A stretch of DNA of 34,092 nt. Origin: an uncultured Planctomycetaceae bacterium (GTDB lineage: Bacteria; Planctomycetota; Planctomycetia; Planctomycetales; Planctomycetaceae). Location of the stretch: positions 1-34,092 of the forward strand of contig CAIQIE010000102.1 in the NCBI GenBank assembly GCA_903871805.1, read 5' to 3'. Positions 10,485 through 19,247 of the stretch are shown here, one piece after another (position 1 is the stretch's first letter; every line of letters begins with the position of its first letter). The position numbers and the translations under genes are program-made. Below the pieces are notes generated by a model, which had not been told where the DNA came from, did not search any database, and worked only from the letters and a program-made list of their open reading frames with translations.

Positions 10485-10789
10485 GTTTGACTCCAGCTGA
10501 CAGGGCCCGTTCTTCGCACGCATGAAAAATACACGTCCGGAATATCAGACGCTCCGGAATCCTGTCCCACGGGGCAGGTGGCCGGCAGTATAAGAAATCT
10601 GAGGCAGACTTCGAAGTCGCCAGACCCGGCATTTGTGCGTTTGATACGCAGCTTCGCCACCCTGGGCACATTCATACGGCATCGACAACGCTCCGTGGCC
10701 GAACGAATCCCGAAAATACCAGGAAAAAGCCGCGAAACAGACCGTTCAGCACCTGCCAAAGGGCACAGTCAGCACTCCGCCTTCTTCCT
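10485..10789. other. Intergenic region upstream of the cytochrome-like gene
   Basis: About 305 bases between the stop of the zinc-ribbon gene (10790) and the start of the cytochrome-like gene, both on the minus strand. No supportable gene or strong terminator hairpin was seen. A promoter for the cytochrome-like gene is likely but could not be placed. Confidence 0.45.
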
Positions 10790-13393
10790 TCAACCCTTCG
10801 CCGCTGCAGGAGTTGCGACTGGTGCTGCATTCACCCGCTCCAGCAGCCCCAGCGAAATTCCATACAGCAGGCAGATCTGCTCCATCGCCGTAACTTTATT
10901 GGACGCCAACCAGTCAAGCAGATTCTTTTCCAGTTTCCGCGCAGCCATGGCACGCCCAACAATCTGCATGGCTTCTTCACGCCAAATACCGTTTTTCATC
11001 TGCTGTACTCCGGCAAGTGCTGCGGCAGGATCGCCGGCTGACACCAGAGTTCTGGTAAGATCACACATCATGGCCAGACGGAGTCCGGGGACCAGGTCGG
11101 TGCCGGATTCCAGCGACAGGTAGGCTGTTGACCACGCATCGCCTGAAGTTGCCCATGCAGGACCGGCAAATCGGCCCAGCGTCGCGACCAGAGGAGCGAA
11201 CACGCCGACACCTGGGCCAGGTACCTGATTGTCGGCATTCATCGCCATCACTTCCGGAAACTCCTGCTTTGTGCTGATGGCCGCGACGGCGAGCAGATTC
11301 TGCATATCGTCCAGTTGCAATTCCGCAGTGACGGTCGGCGATGCGTTGAGAGAATCACGCACGGAGGCGGCACCGCCGGCGTAGACAATTCGAGCCAGCA
11401 ACAGCACCAGCATTGCGCGTCGGTCTTCGGCCGCCCCTGACAACTGACCGACTCGGGTACTGTAATCACGAAACATGGAATTGACTTTTGACTCGTTACT
11501 CTCACGCAATTCGGTCTGGATCTGCTGCCGCACTGCGTCCTCCTGCTGAGTAATCTGGTCCATTATCAGCCGCATGTCCGGAGTCGGCGGAGCCGCCCCT
11601 GCAAAGGCCTCGAAGCAGCGAACGAGAGCAGATCCAGCGGCATCTTTTTTTCCTGCAAGAATCGCAGCGCGGGCAACTTCAGCCGACGCCAGTGCCACCG
11701 TCAACGCTTCGGTCGCCGGGGACGGTGTCCTGCGTACAAGATCTGCAGTGCCTGGAACAGCGATCGCCGGGATTGCCGGGATCTGCTGCAACGTCTGCAG
11801 GCAGGCATCAAGCTGGGCAGCATCGCCGGAAAGTGCTGCAACGGCGGCACGGACACGCAACTGCATCAGGGGCTGTGTGATCGCAAGAGCCGCCTGATTC
11901 AGCATCGCTGTGACTTCTGCAGCCGGTCGCGCCTGCGCCGCGACGTCCGTAATTGCAACCAGGGCGTCAGAAACACTGCGAGCATCAGAACCCACGGACG
12001 CCCAGGTCACGGCCTCTTTCCAGAAGCCATGCCCCGCAAGATTCACCGAGATCGCAAGGTGCAGCGGATCTGTCCAGAGGCAGCAATCCATCGCAGGTGG
12101 CGGGTTCAGTGCTGACTCTCGAAACTGCGAGGCGATGAACAACCATGACGAACTGGCGATGGTGTCACGATTCGCGGGGATCGTGCGATCCAGTTGCCGG
12201 GACGCGACCAACGCGGCAGCGTCCTCCATCCGTCCCTCATGAACCAGGGCACAGGCCAGAGCGAGGCAGGCGTCCGTGGTTGCTCGTCCACTCTTCGGCA
12301 CAGGTTTCAGCGTGACAGGTCCATTTGCCTCCGGCCTCTGCAGCAATTCCGCTTCCGCCAACTGCAAAAATCCGGCCGCCGCTTCGGCCTTTCCTGCCGC
12401 CAGATTTCGCCAGTACGCGCTGAGATATGGCAGTACCCGGTAGAATCCTCGCGACTTATCCACGACGATCAGCTGATTGAATTCTGTGGCAGCCTCGGAA
12501 TCTTTGCCGATTCTGAGCAGCAGATCGCCCGTCATGCGCCTGGCCATGGGTTTATCACGAAGGTCGAGGCGGGCAAGATTAATCATACGCTTAATCAGCC
12601 CCAGAGTTTCCGCCGCAGGCGAGTCTGTGGGCACGATTTTGGCGGCGGCTTCGGCTTCCGCTTTTGCCTTCGCTGCGGCTTCCTCTTCTGCGGCAAGACG
12701 CTCAAAGGAACTCAGATCCGTCGCCCCACTCAACTGAGTTGGTGGCTTGCTGGATTTCAGGAATGAGACCACGACGATGGCCAGCCCCAGCAGCACAGCG
12801 CCGGCCACACCGTAAATGATCAGCGGGTTTCGCTTGCGCGGAGCCGTGGATTCCGCTGCTCGGCGCATCGCTTCCGCTTCATCAGACATCCGGGTGGGCC
12901 GCCGCTCTGATTTCTGTTCGGACGGGTCCGTCGCCGTGAACACCGGAACCATACACTGCAAATTGGCGCAACGAACACTCTTTCCCAGTGCCGCTTTCGG
13001 TACAAAACCCGTGTGTTCACACATCGGACAAACCACTTTTTGCAGGCGGCCCTTATCGGGCTTTAGCGTTGCCTGAATGGCCTGCCCCGCCCCGGTAGCC
13101 CCAATGCCAAAGGGATCGTCCTCATCCACCACCAGTTTTGAACCCGGACGCCCTGCTGCTGCCGGCTTGGCTATCGGCTTTGGTGCGGCCGCTGGCGTGG
13201 TAGTCGCAGCGGGCTTTTCCGCTGGTTTTTCAGGCAGTTTTCTAGCGCCGACACGACCCGCACCGGGTTTTCCGGGCTGCGGTGTGTTGCGTGCCCCACG
13301 GGAACCATCCATCGCTGCACCGCAGAAAGGACAGTCCACCACATCGTCCTCAAGGACTGACTGACCACAGGAAGGACAGGTTGGAAGAGACAT
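10790..13393 (-). CDS. Membrane-anchored double-zinc-ribbon protein with large helical C-terminus
   Basis: An 867-residue protein of unknown function. It begins with a zinc ribbon (Cys6, Cys9, Cys21, Cys24), then a Pro/Ala/Lys-rich linker (about 35-90), a second Cys cluster (C122-x2-C125 and C142-x4-C147), a polar stretch, and one transmembrane helix (about 190-212, IIYGVAGAVLLGLAIVVVSF). About 650 residues follow, rich in Ala and Leu and apparently helical, reminiscent of TPR-like solenoids, including an Ala/Glu/Lys coiled stretch near 235-255. Both zinc ribbons would be cytoplasmic if the solenoid is exported. I chose ATG 13393 because GGAG lies 9 bases upstream; GTG 13414 is in frame. I see no enzyme motifs. 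The architecture (zinc ribbon, linker, helix, repeats) is common among uncharacterised planctomycete proteins. Confidence 0.82.
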   Translation of the reverse strand: MSLPTCPSCGQSVLEDDVVDCPFCGAAMDGSRGARNTPQPGKPGAGRVGARKLPEKPAEKPAATTTPAAAPKPIAKPAAAGRPGSKLVVDEDDPFGIGATGAGQAIQATLKPDKGRLQKVVCPMCEHTGFVPKAALGKSVRCANLQCMVPVFTATDPSEQKSERRPTRMSDEAEAMRRAAESTAPRKRNPLIIYGVAGAVLLGLAIVVVSFLKSSKPPTQLSGATDLSSFERLAAEEEAAAKAKAEAEAAAKIVPTDSPAAETLGLIKRMINLARLDLRDKPMARRMTGDLLLRIGKDSEAATEFNQLIVVDKSRGFYRVLPYLSAYWRNLAAGKAEAAAGFLQLAEAELLQRPEANGPVTLKPVPKSGRATTDACLALACALVHEGRMEDAAALVASRQLDRTIPANRDTIASSSWLFIASQFRESALNPPPAMDCCLWTDPLHLAISVNLAGHGFWKEAVTWASVGSDARSVSDALVAITDVAAQARPAAEVTAMLNQAALAITQPLMQLRVRAAVAALSGDAAQLDACLQTLQQIPAIPAIAVPGTADLVRRTPSPATEALTVALASAEVARAAILAGKKDAAGSALVRCFEAFAGAAPPTPDMRLIMDQITQQEDAVRQQIQTELRESNESKVNSMFRDYSTRVGQLSGAAEDRRAMLVLLLARIVYAGGAASVRDSLNASPTVTAELQLDDMQNLLAVAAISTKQEFPEVMAMNADNQVPGPGVGVFAPLVATLGRFAGPAWATSGDAWSTAYLSLESGTDLVPGLRLAMMCDLTRTLVSAGDPAAALAGVQQMKNGIWREEAMQIVGRAMAARKLEKNLLDWLASNKVTAMEQICLLYGISLGLLERVNAAPVATPAAAKG

Positions 13394-13888
13394 GCTGAAA
13401 TCTCCGCGTGCCACGCAGAACAGGCTAAGGAATTCATGCTGACAGAGGGCAGGGAAGGATTACGGTAACACCCACGAATCCTCCACACCGTTTGTCGGAG
13501 AATACAATATTTGCCCGCAGCGGGCGAGTGCTCTGAGAATATCTGAATGCCGAATTTCGCTGGCCGGCTTGCAGACCTTCCTGAACACTGACGGTTGTCA
13601 AAAAACCAGCATCCTGATGAGCGGCATGCTCTTCGCTCCGAGGAGTTGCATTTTTCAGGCACTGGGCGTAAGAGCCCACTGCCCGAGAACCCCCAATGGT
13701 AGTCACTTTGAATAGTCGCAGTCATTTTTGAATTACCGTCGCCCTGAGCATTGAACGCAAGGGCGGACGGCACACGGAGTGAACCTGCGATTTTAATGGA
13801 AAGTGACTGCCGGCGAACGCACACGCTGACATTGTATCCCGAAAGTACGCGTCACACATGACTTTCAGGAGCGGGACGGGCGAATCCA
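13394..13888. other. Intergenic region upstream of the zinc-ribbon gene
   Basis: About 495 bases without a supportable gene. Minus-strand open frames in this stretch run on out of frame into the zinc-ribbon gene and encode cysteine/serine/arginine-rich peptides without protein character. The promoter of the zinc-ribbon gene should be here. Confidence 0.5.
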
Positions 13889-13923
13889 ATAAAAAAAGGA
13901 ACCGCGTTTGTCACGGTTCCTTT
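13889..13923 (-). terminator. Rho-independent terminator after the lipoprotein gene
   Basis: Read on the minus strand, a 10-bp stem AAAGGAACCG pairs with CGGTTCCTTT around a 9-nt loop and runs into a T-tract. It lies 44 bases beyond the stop codon of the lipoprotein gene at 13967 and separates that gene from the zinc-ribbon gene. Confidence 0.88.
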
Positions 13924-13966
13924 CATCAGATCATGTTCAGGTTCAAATCGCTGTCCCCGCACAGAC

Positions 13967-14542
13967 TCACGGCGTCGTCGGACCCGCACACCGAATCAGG
14001 TGGTCCTTGTCGATGTAGAGCACTTCGACAGACTGATCCACATGCGTGAACGGTACTGGCCAGTAAGCCCGAATGGTCTTGTCATAGTACACTGTGCACT
14101 TGTAGTGGCAGTGATGCAGGCGACAGGGGCCGACCAGTGGATACACCTTGCAGTCGTCCAGACGATCCACAAGTGGTTCAACCACGATGCGGACGTTGTT
14201 CATCTGGGTTTCCTGGAAGAAGGCAAAGCCACCTGCCGGATCATTTGGCATTGCTCGCATCACCTGATCTTCGCTTGGTGGATCCACGCAGAAGACATCG
14301 CCTTCGACAGGATCAAGCACCGGGACGCGATTGTATCTCTCGTCCTCCCAGAGTTTGTCCTCAATCAACTGGCTCTGATAGGCAGGAACGGGCACTGCCG
14401 GCAGAGTTTTGAAGAAGGTCATATAAGACCAAAGCACACTGACGAACCCGCCTGTCAGCGTACAACCGCTGGAGGACAGGAGTGTCAGGCAGATCGTCGT
14501 CAGCACGACCCCGCGTCGTAAGTGTCTGCCAAACGTCTGCAT
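13967..14542 (-). CDS. Small putative lipoprotein, unknown function
   Basis: A 191-residue protein with a basic start (HLRRG), a hydrophobic segment and a relaxed lipobox (SSSGC, Cys27), so probably lipid-anchored. The mature part contains a repeated His/Cys element (CRLHHCHYKCTVYYDKTI) and ends in a short beta-rich region (YWPVPF, VEVLYIDKDHLIRC). Five cysteines in the mature part could form disulfides. I do not recognise a named family. ATG 14542 gives the cleanest signal peptide and has AGGA 9 bases upstream; ATG 14578, with AGGAT before it, would add 12 residues. The gene is monocistronic, followed by its own terminator. Confidence 0.78.
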   Translation of the reverse strand: MQTFGRHLRRGVVLTTICLTLLSSSGCTLTGGFVSVLWSYMTFFKTLPAVPVPAYQSQLIEDKLWEDERYNRVPVLDPVEGDVFCVDPPSEDQVMRAMPNDPAGGFAFFQETQMNNVRIVVEPLVDRLDDCKVYPLVGPCRLHHCHYKCTVYYDKTIRAYWPVPFTHVDQSVEVLYIDKDHLIRCAGPTTP

Positions 14543-15132
14543 CGTATTTTTTCCTGAAGAAACCGAGGGGATTGCCATGAGTCATATCCTCGCCGCGTGG
14601 TCACCGACCCGCGACCGCCTCAACCGTGAAATCCGAAGGTGTCCGCTGATAAATCAACGTCCTTTCAGATATCGAACCGGTCTTTCCCTTGACTTGTGAA
14701 AATATTTCGATTTTGCGGGTCAATCCTGGAGAATCAGTACCCGCGATTGTATTCGCTGTGGCAGTTTTTCCTGATGTGTCGCCATTGTGTGCCCCGCAAA
14801 ACGACCTCCGGCATTTTCTGCCGACACCCGGCCACCCGTTACCACCACCCGCCGTCATTCTCGCGCAGGCGGGAACCCGGCAACACTCGTAGAACCACGC
14901 CCGTCGCTCGTCATTCCCGCATTCAAACACAGTGTCACTTACCTCGTCCTGCATTTTCCTGCCGCCCCATGCCATTCCAGGATGGTGAAGCGTTGCGGGA
15001 CCATGACGAGGGGCTGACTCCCAATGGAATCCAGCCTCAGCGATCCTGGTTTCCCAAATGCGCGGCGATGACAGGGTGAGTTATGTTTTCCGGCCAGCGA
15101 TGGAATCACAGGGACGGCAACAGAATGACCGG
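14543..15132. other. Intergenic region with degenerate palindromic repeats
   Basis: About 590 bases without a supportable gene between the lipoprotein gene and the nuclease-translocase gene, both on the minus strand. It contains at least one REP-like element at 14853-14880 and a half-element (GTCATTCCCGCATTC) at 14909-14923, related to the repeats near 31.1-31.5 kb. Open frames here translate the repeat as peptides such as RVPACARMT, a known annotation artefact. Confidence 0.55.
14853..14880. repeat. Degenerate REP-like palindrome
   Basis: The core TCTCGCGCAGGCGGGAA is one base away from the element in the 31 kb cluster (TCCCGCGCAGGCGGGAA) and is preceded by the same GTCAT. The left arm is damaged (TCTCGC for TCCCGC), so the stem is imperfect. 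Confidence 0.7.
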
Positions 15133-17154
15133 TCATTGCCCCGGGGAATTCCCCGTTTGGTGCACCAGTACTGTCTGCTCATCGGGCAGCCAGGCTCCCT
15201 GCAGTCGCTGAGTCCCGATGCATTTGAAAAGCAGGTCTCCATGGCCAAGTAGTCGCTCAGCTCCCGCATCCTCAAGAGCCACTCGCGACTCACGCGCATC
15301 AGTTACCCGAAAGACGATCTTTGCCGGCAGTACCGAGCGAATCGCAGACGTAATCACAGTTGCCCGAGGCTGCTGCGTCGCGAGGATCAGGTGAATTCCT
15401 GCAGCGCGTCCTTTGGCACTGATTCGCTTCAACTGCCGCTCAATCGCCTGACGTTCAGCCTTTGAACTGCTTTCCAGAAGATCTGCATATTCGTCGCAGA
15501 TGCAGACAATGCGAGGCAGCGGTTTACCCACCGCTCTGACAAAGTCAGTAAGCGACTGACACTGACGCGAAGCAAATTCGTCGTAGCGCTGATCCATCAC
15601 CACGGCCAGTCTCTCCAGAATTTCGCTGATATCCGTATCGCCATCTGGGATCACAATGGGCCGCTGCAGATACTCGGAACCTTCCAGAAAGGTGAACGCG
15701 ATACGTTTGGGATCAATCAGCAGCAACTGCAGAGTCTCAGCAGTGTTTGTCGCAATCAACGCCGCAGCGACGGCCCGCAGCCACTGGCTCTTCCCGCTGC
15801 CGGAGGTACCAACGGCAAGGATGTGGGGACTTTCTGAAGCCGCAAGATCACACCAGACAAGACAGCGCGCAAGATCAACACCGACAGGAATCCGCGAGTT
15901 TCCGTACAAGGGATCCCGCTGCGGCAGCAGTGGCTGAAGATCAGCGAACGAGATGAACTGACGGACGGGATTTGGCAGGTCCACTGCGATCGCGCCATCG
16001 ATGACCGTCAGGATCGGTTCGGTCTCCAGTTTCAGGTGCAGTTGCAGTTCTGGCGCCTTGTTCAAAACGGCTTTCTGTCGAATGCCACTCTCCGGGAACA
16101 CAAAAAATCGCACAAAGGCGGGCCCCACTACGGGAACTTTTGCTTCACGACAGGGGGCTCCGAATTTTCGCAGTACCCTCAGGATTCCGTCACGCACTTC
16201 TGACATCCATGCGGCCGTCACGCAGGGCCCCTGCGCTGGCAGCGGGGTTGCTCGGGAATTCTCTGAATGTACCGCCGTGTTGCCGGAATTCTGCGGAGTT
16301 CTACTGCTCCCGGTAACCATTGCTGCAGTCTGCTTTGTCCCGTCCGCGGCGGTCAGTGACGAAGCTGGAGGCACGTGGGAAACATCCGGGTGTACGGATC
16401 CGGCATTGCCCCCTGCTCCGAATTTAACGCCCGCCAGCACGCCGATAAAGTCCAGCAATCGGGCCTGTGCCGCTGCCAGCTGTTCGCCGGAAAACAGCGT
16501 TTCTCGGGGCGATGGCAGAAAGCTGACGACAGCCAGCGCCGTGGGAATTGCCGGGTCCCGCCCGTTGATCATCAGATGGTACAGGCAGGCCTGCGCCAGA
16601 TCGATGGCAGGAGCCGTCTGTCCGGTCTTCCATTCAAGGACGCACCACGCACCATTGCCCGGATGTCGCAGCAATGCATCCGTCTGCCCGACGATCGCGA
16701 CGGATTCGTTCCAGTCCGGCTGCTGCAGGTCCAGCACCACCTGACTCTCTGACTGAAACCAGTCCTGCTGCCGCACGTTCGCAGTTCCGTGGGCGGTAAT
16801 CTGCCACCAAAGCTCAGCCAGCCATGCCGTCGCGGACTGCACAGCAGCCCACAGGTCCAGAACCTGGTCGCCACGGTCCCGCAAGGCTGTTGCATGTCGA
16901 GTCAGCAATGGTCCCAGCAACCGATCATAGGCCTGTTCTGCCAGTGTCTGCTTCCACGCCTGCAGATCCGGATCAAGCTCGCAGAGAATTTGTTCCAGAC
17001 GACTTTCGGAATCTTCCCGCAGTAATTCACCAATGACACGATGAAAGATCGTGCCCGTCAGCGCAGAGCCCGGGGAACCAGTGCCATCCACGGTGCTTCC
17101 GGACGCCCGCTGCAGGGCCTGTCGTACTTCAGAAACATTCAGTGTGATGCTCAT
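15133..17154 (-). CDS. PD-(D/E)XK nuclease fused to FtsK-type DNA translocase motor
   Basis: The 673-residue protein combines two machines. Residues about 30-240 form a RecB/Cas4-like nuclease: His38 in GTIFHRVIGEL, Asp159 in GQTDALL, Glu174-x-Lys176 in VLEWKTG and the Gln188-x3-Tyr192 motif (QACLYH). About 65 residues of Ser/Thr/Pro-rich linker (245-310) follow. Then come an FtsK alpha-like domain (about 318-400) and a RecA-like motor with Walker A GTSGSGKS (449-456), Walker B IVCICDEYADL (549-559) and GRAAGIHLILATQQP (582-596). There is no FtsK transmembrane region and no C-terminal gamma winged helix, so this is not the cell-division FtsK. ATG 17154 has GGAG 8 bases upstream. It is the last gene of a three-gene minus-strand cassette. 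Probable role: a DNA-pumping nuclease for defence or end-processing (inferred, analogous in parts to HerA-NurA). Confidence 0.88.
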   Translation of the reverse strand: MSITLNVSEVRQALQRASGSTVDGTGSPGSALTGTIFHRVIGELLREDSESRLEQILCELDPDLQAWKQTLAEQAYDRLLGPLLTRHATALRDRGDQVLDLWAAVQSATAWLAELWWQITAHGTANVRQQDWFQSESQVVLDLQQPDWNESVAIVGQTDALLRHPGNGAWCVLEWKTGQTAPAIDLAQACLYHLMINGRDPAIPTALAVVSFLPSPRETLFSGEQLAAAQARLLDFIGVLAGVKFGAGGNAGSVHPDVSHVPPASSLTAADGTKQTAAMVTGSSRTPQNSGNTAVHSENSRATPLPAQGPCVTAAWMSEVRDGILRVLRKFGAPCREAKVPVVGPAFVRFFVFPESGIRQKAVLNKAPELQLHLKLETEPILTVIDGAIAVDLPNPVRQFISFADLQPLLPQRDPLYGNSRIPVGVDLARCLVWCDLAASESPHILAVGTSGSGKSQWLRAVAAALIATNTAETLQLLLIDPKRIAFTFLEGSEYLQRPIVIPDGDTDISEILERLAVVMDQRYDEFASRQCQSLTDFVRAVGKPLPRIVCICDEYADLLESSSKAERQAIERQLKRISAKGRAAGIHLILATQQPRATVITSAIRSVLPAKIVFRVTDARESRVALEDAGAERLLGHGDLLFKCIGTQRLQGAWLPDEQTVLVHQTGNSPGQ

Positions 17155-17181
17155 CCGCAATCTCCACGCCGCTTAAGGTCC

Positions 17182-17228
17182 GTTTTCGTGATCGGTTTTC
17201 GGTGGCCGGTTTTCGTTGTTGGTTTTTC
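17182..17228. repeat. Short tandem array of GTTTTC units
   Basis: Four GTTTTC-type hexamers begin at 17182, 17195, 17209 and 17222, a 13-14 base period, in the 105-base gap between the AAA ATPase gene and the nuclease-translocase gene. The spacer sequences between them partly match (ending in G or GG before each unit). On the transcribed strand the units read GAAAAC. It may be simple-sequence slippage or a regulatory or binding array. Confidence 0.6.
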
Positions 17229-17259
17229 AGGAGTGTTCCCTCCCGGAATTCTGCTGCGT

Positions 17260-19245
17260 TCAGGGTTCTATGAGCATGGTTCCACGCTGTCTGACACTGA
17301 AAATGACAGGCTGCGCGCCTTCCAGTACCCCGAACATGTCCGGCCGCTCCGCCGCGTCTGCCATGAGTTTCGGGATGCTGCATCCCAGTTCGGCAGCGAT
17401 CTCTGCGACAGCGCAGACTCGCCGCCGGGCCAGCGACTCCTGAAGCCGCTCAATGACCGAGTCCTCAGTCGAACGGTCTTCCGTCGCCGGCGCAGTCAGT
17501 TGTTCGGCCAGTTCGGCCAGCGGTGGCGGCATGACCGAACGCAGCCATTCAATCACGGTGTCTGCAGAAACATGGCCTCCGGCAAACGACAGGTCGCCGG
17601 AGCGTGCATCCGCAAGCAGTTCTCTCAAAGCATTCAAGGCAGCCACTGCTTCCGGAGCGACCCTGAGATAATGTGCCTCGCTCGCCTCCAGCTGCTGCAG
17701 GTACTTCTGCGTGGCCGCCGCAGTCCTGCTGATCGGACTGCGTTCGTCTCTCAGCAACACCAGCTTGCCGACATTCAGTGTCTGAGGAAAACGCTGACAG
17801 AGTTTTCGCAACTGGGCGGAAAGTCGTATGGGAGAGCTGTCACAGACCTTAATTCCAATCCGTGCCGCGCCCTGGGGCGCGGTGACGACAACATCCAGAA
17901 GATCATCCTGGGTCGGGTCAAGCTGCACTTTCCAGTCAGGGTGCGTAATTGTGAAGAGGTGCGGAATGCTGGCCCGTAGAATCTGTGGAGTCTCCTGCTC
18001 CGAAGAATCCCGATAGGCCTGTTCCAGACGTTTTTCCCATTCATCCGCAAGGGGATCCCGAGCTGCGGCCACTGGACGTTCAGCAAACTGATCAAAACGT
18101 CTGGCCGCCTGCTCCAGAAGGCGTCGCGGAGAAATTCCTGTGCTGCCGACCATCGCGGCAACGTCGCGATGCGTAAACGGCCACAGCGAATCCGCACCCG
18201 CAGGCCTGAATCTGTCGATTCCGGCGACCTGCAGACGATGTCCCAACAGCAGCGCGGCAAGTTCTTCGTCCAGAGGATTCAGGGATTCTGTCGCAAAACC
18301 ACTGATGCGATCGAGCAGCGGTGCCGGCAGTGAACGAACCACATCCCGATACAGCGAAGACTGCATGCAGGAAATGATGGCCAGATTATTGTCAGCGTCA
18401 TGCAACTGGCTGATCAATTGCCCAAAGGTAAACAGCGACTGCACATCGTCTGGTGTCTGCTGCAGCGCTTCGACCTGATCAAAGCAGAGCACCAGCGGGG
18501 AATTTCCTCCCGCCAGCCTCAGCAGATCAGAAAGGAATCTGGCGGCCAGCTGCTCCGGATGCTCTTCAGGATCCTCGGATGCGACGCCCAGTTTTTCCAA
18601 CGCCGCCGGAGTCAGTGGGTCTCCCCGGAGCCATGCCATGACCTCCAGCCGATGCTGCTGCCGAACCAGATGGACAAGGACCTGCACGAACGTGGGGGAA
18701 ATACTGTCCTGAAGGCACAGTTCGGTCAACAGTGGCAGACAGTCGTCCGTACGTTCCTCGCGAAAATGTTCCCACCACAAGGCAATGTGCCCGGCGCCAT
18801 TGTCGAACTCCATCATGCGTGCCACAACCAGTCGTTCAAACTGACTGGGACCGCCGGAACGACGGAGCAGATCGTCAACCACTCGACGGCGCACGTGCCG
18901 GGCCAGCGACGACGCACAGGAATCCAGCCGGACGCAGGCAAAAACCTGCCGCGGTACCTCCAGATTCGGAATCAGCAGATGCTCTGTCAGTTGTTTTCGC
19001 AGCCGGGCAATCAGATGTGTTTTGCCGCTGCCCGGTTCGCCGTTAATGATCACTCCTGCACTGCCACGGCCGGATCTGGCTGCGTCGACCGCTGCGCAAC
19101 ATGTATCAAAGACACGTTTGTGAATGCGAGCTACGTCCGAGTCGATGCCGCCCGGCTTCCAGGGGTCACCAACGATGGACCCACGAAACGGATTGCCAAG
19201 CGATTGCAGGTCGCCGCTGAAGTGCCCCGCCGAAACCTCTGACAT
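17260..19245 (-). CDS. AAA-type P-loop ATPase with C-terminal winged helix
   Basis: The 661-residue protein has an N-terminal ATPase with Walker A GEPGSGKT (69-76) and Walker B LVLCFDQVEAL (251-261). A sensor-2-like ISPRRLLEQA (371-380) follows the lid, recalling ORC/Cdc6-, TniB- or BrxC-like P-loop ATPases. The middle region (about 405-570) looks alpha/beta (IGIKVCDSSPIRLSAQL, VGKLVLLRDE), possibly a degraded nuclease-like or sensor fold. The last 70 residues (SVIERLQESLARRRVCAVAEIA onward) look like a winged helix. ATG 19245 is preceded by GGAGGA at good spacing; the in-frame GTG 19260 overlaps that site. Its start lies 2 bases after the stop of the upstream gene (TGACGATG), implying coupling. 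Likely loads or regulates the nuclease-translocase (inference). Confidence 0.85.
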   Translation of the reverse strand: MSEVSAGHFSGDLQSLGNPFRGSIVGDPWKPGGIDSDVARIHKRVFDTCCAAVDAARSGRGSAGVIINGEPGSGKTHLIARLRKQLTEHLLIPNLEVPRQVFACVRLDSCASSLARHVRRRVVDDLLRRSGGPSQFERLVVARMMEFDNGAGHIALWWEHFREERTDDCLPLLTELCLQDSISPTFVQVLVHLVRQQHRLEVMAWLRGDPLTPAALEKLGVASEDPEEHPEQLAARFLSDLLRLAGGNSPLVLCFDQVEALQQTPDDVQSLFTFGQLISQLHDADNNLAIISCMQSSLYRDVVRSLPAPLLDRISGFATESLNPLDEELAALLLGHRLQVAGIDRFRPAGADSLWPFTHRDVAAMVGSTGISPRRLLEQAARRFDQFAERPVAAARDPLADEWEKRLEQAYRDSSEQETPQILRASIPHLFTITHPDWKVQLDPTQDDLLDVVVTAPQGAARIGIKVCDSSPIRLSAQLRKLCQRFPQTLNVGKLVLLRDERSPISRTAAATQKYLQQLEASEAHYLRVAPEAVAALNALRELLADARSGDLSFAGGHVSADTVIEWLRSVMPPPLAELAEQLTAPATEDRSTEDSVIERLQESLARRRVCAVAEIAAELGCSIPKLMADAAERPDMFGVLEGAQPVIFSVRQRGTMLIEP

Positions 19246-19247
19246 CG

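Noticed and set aside
13171..13824. 217-residue minus-strand ORF upstream of and overlapping the zinc-ribbon gene
   Set aside because: It runs out of frame through the well-supported zinc-ribbon coding sequence and has a Cys/Ser/Arg-rich, non-protein-like translation.
14601..14975. 124-residue minus-strand ORF in the intergenic repeat region
   Set aside because: Contains the translated palindromic repeat (PACARMT), a known source of false ORFs; no domain or ribosome site.
15133..17154. Housekeeping FtsK/SpoIIIE
   Set aside because: No N-terminal membrane helices, no gamma domain, and a PD-(D/E)XK nuclease in their place.
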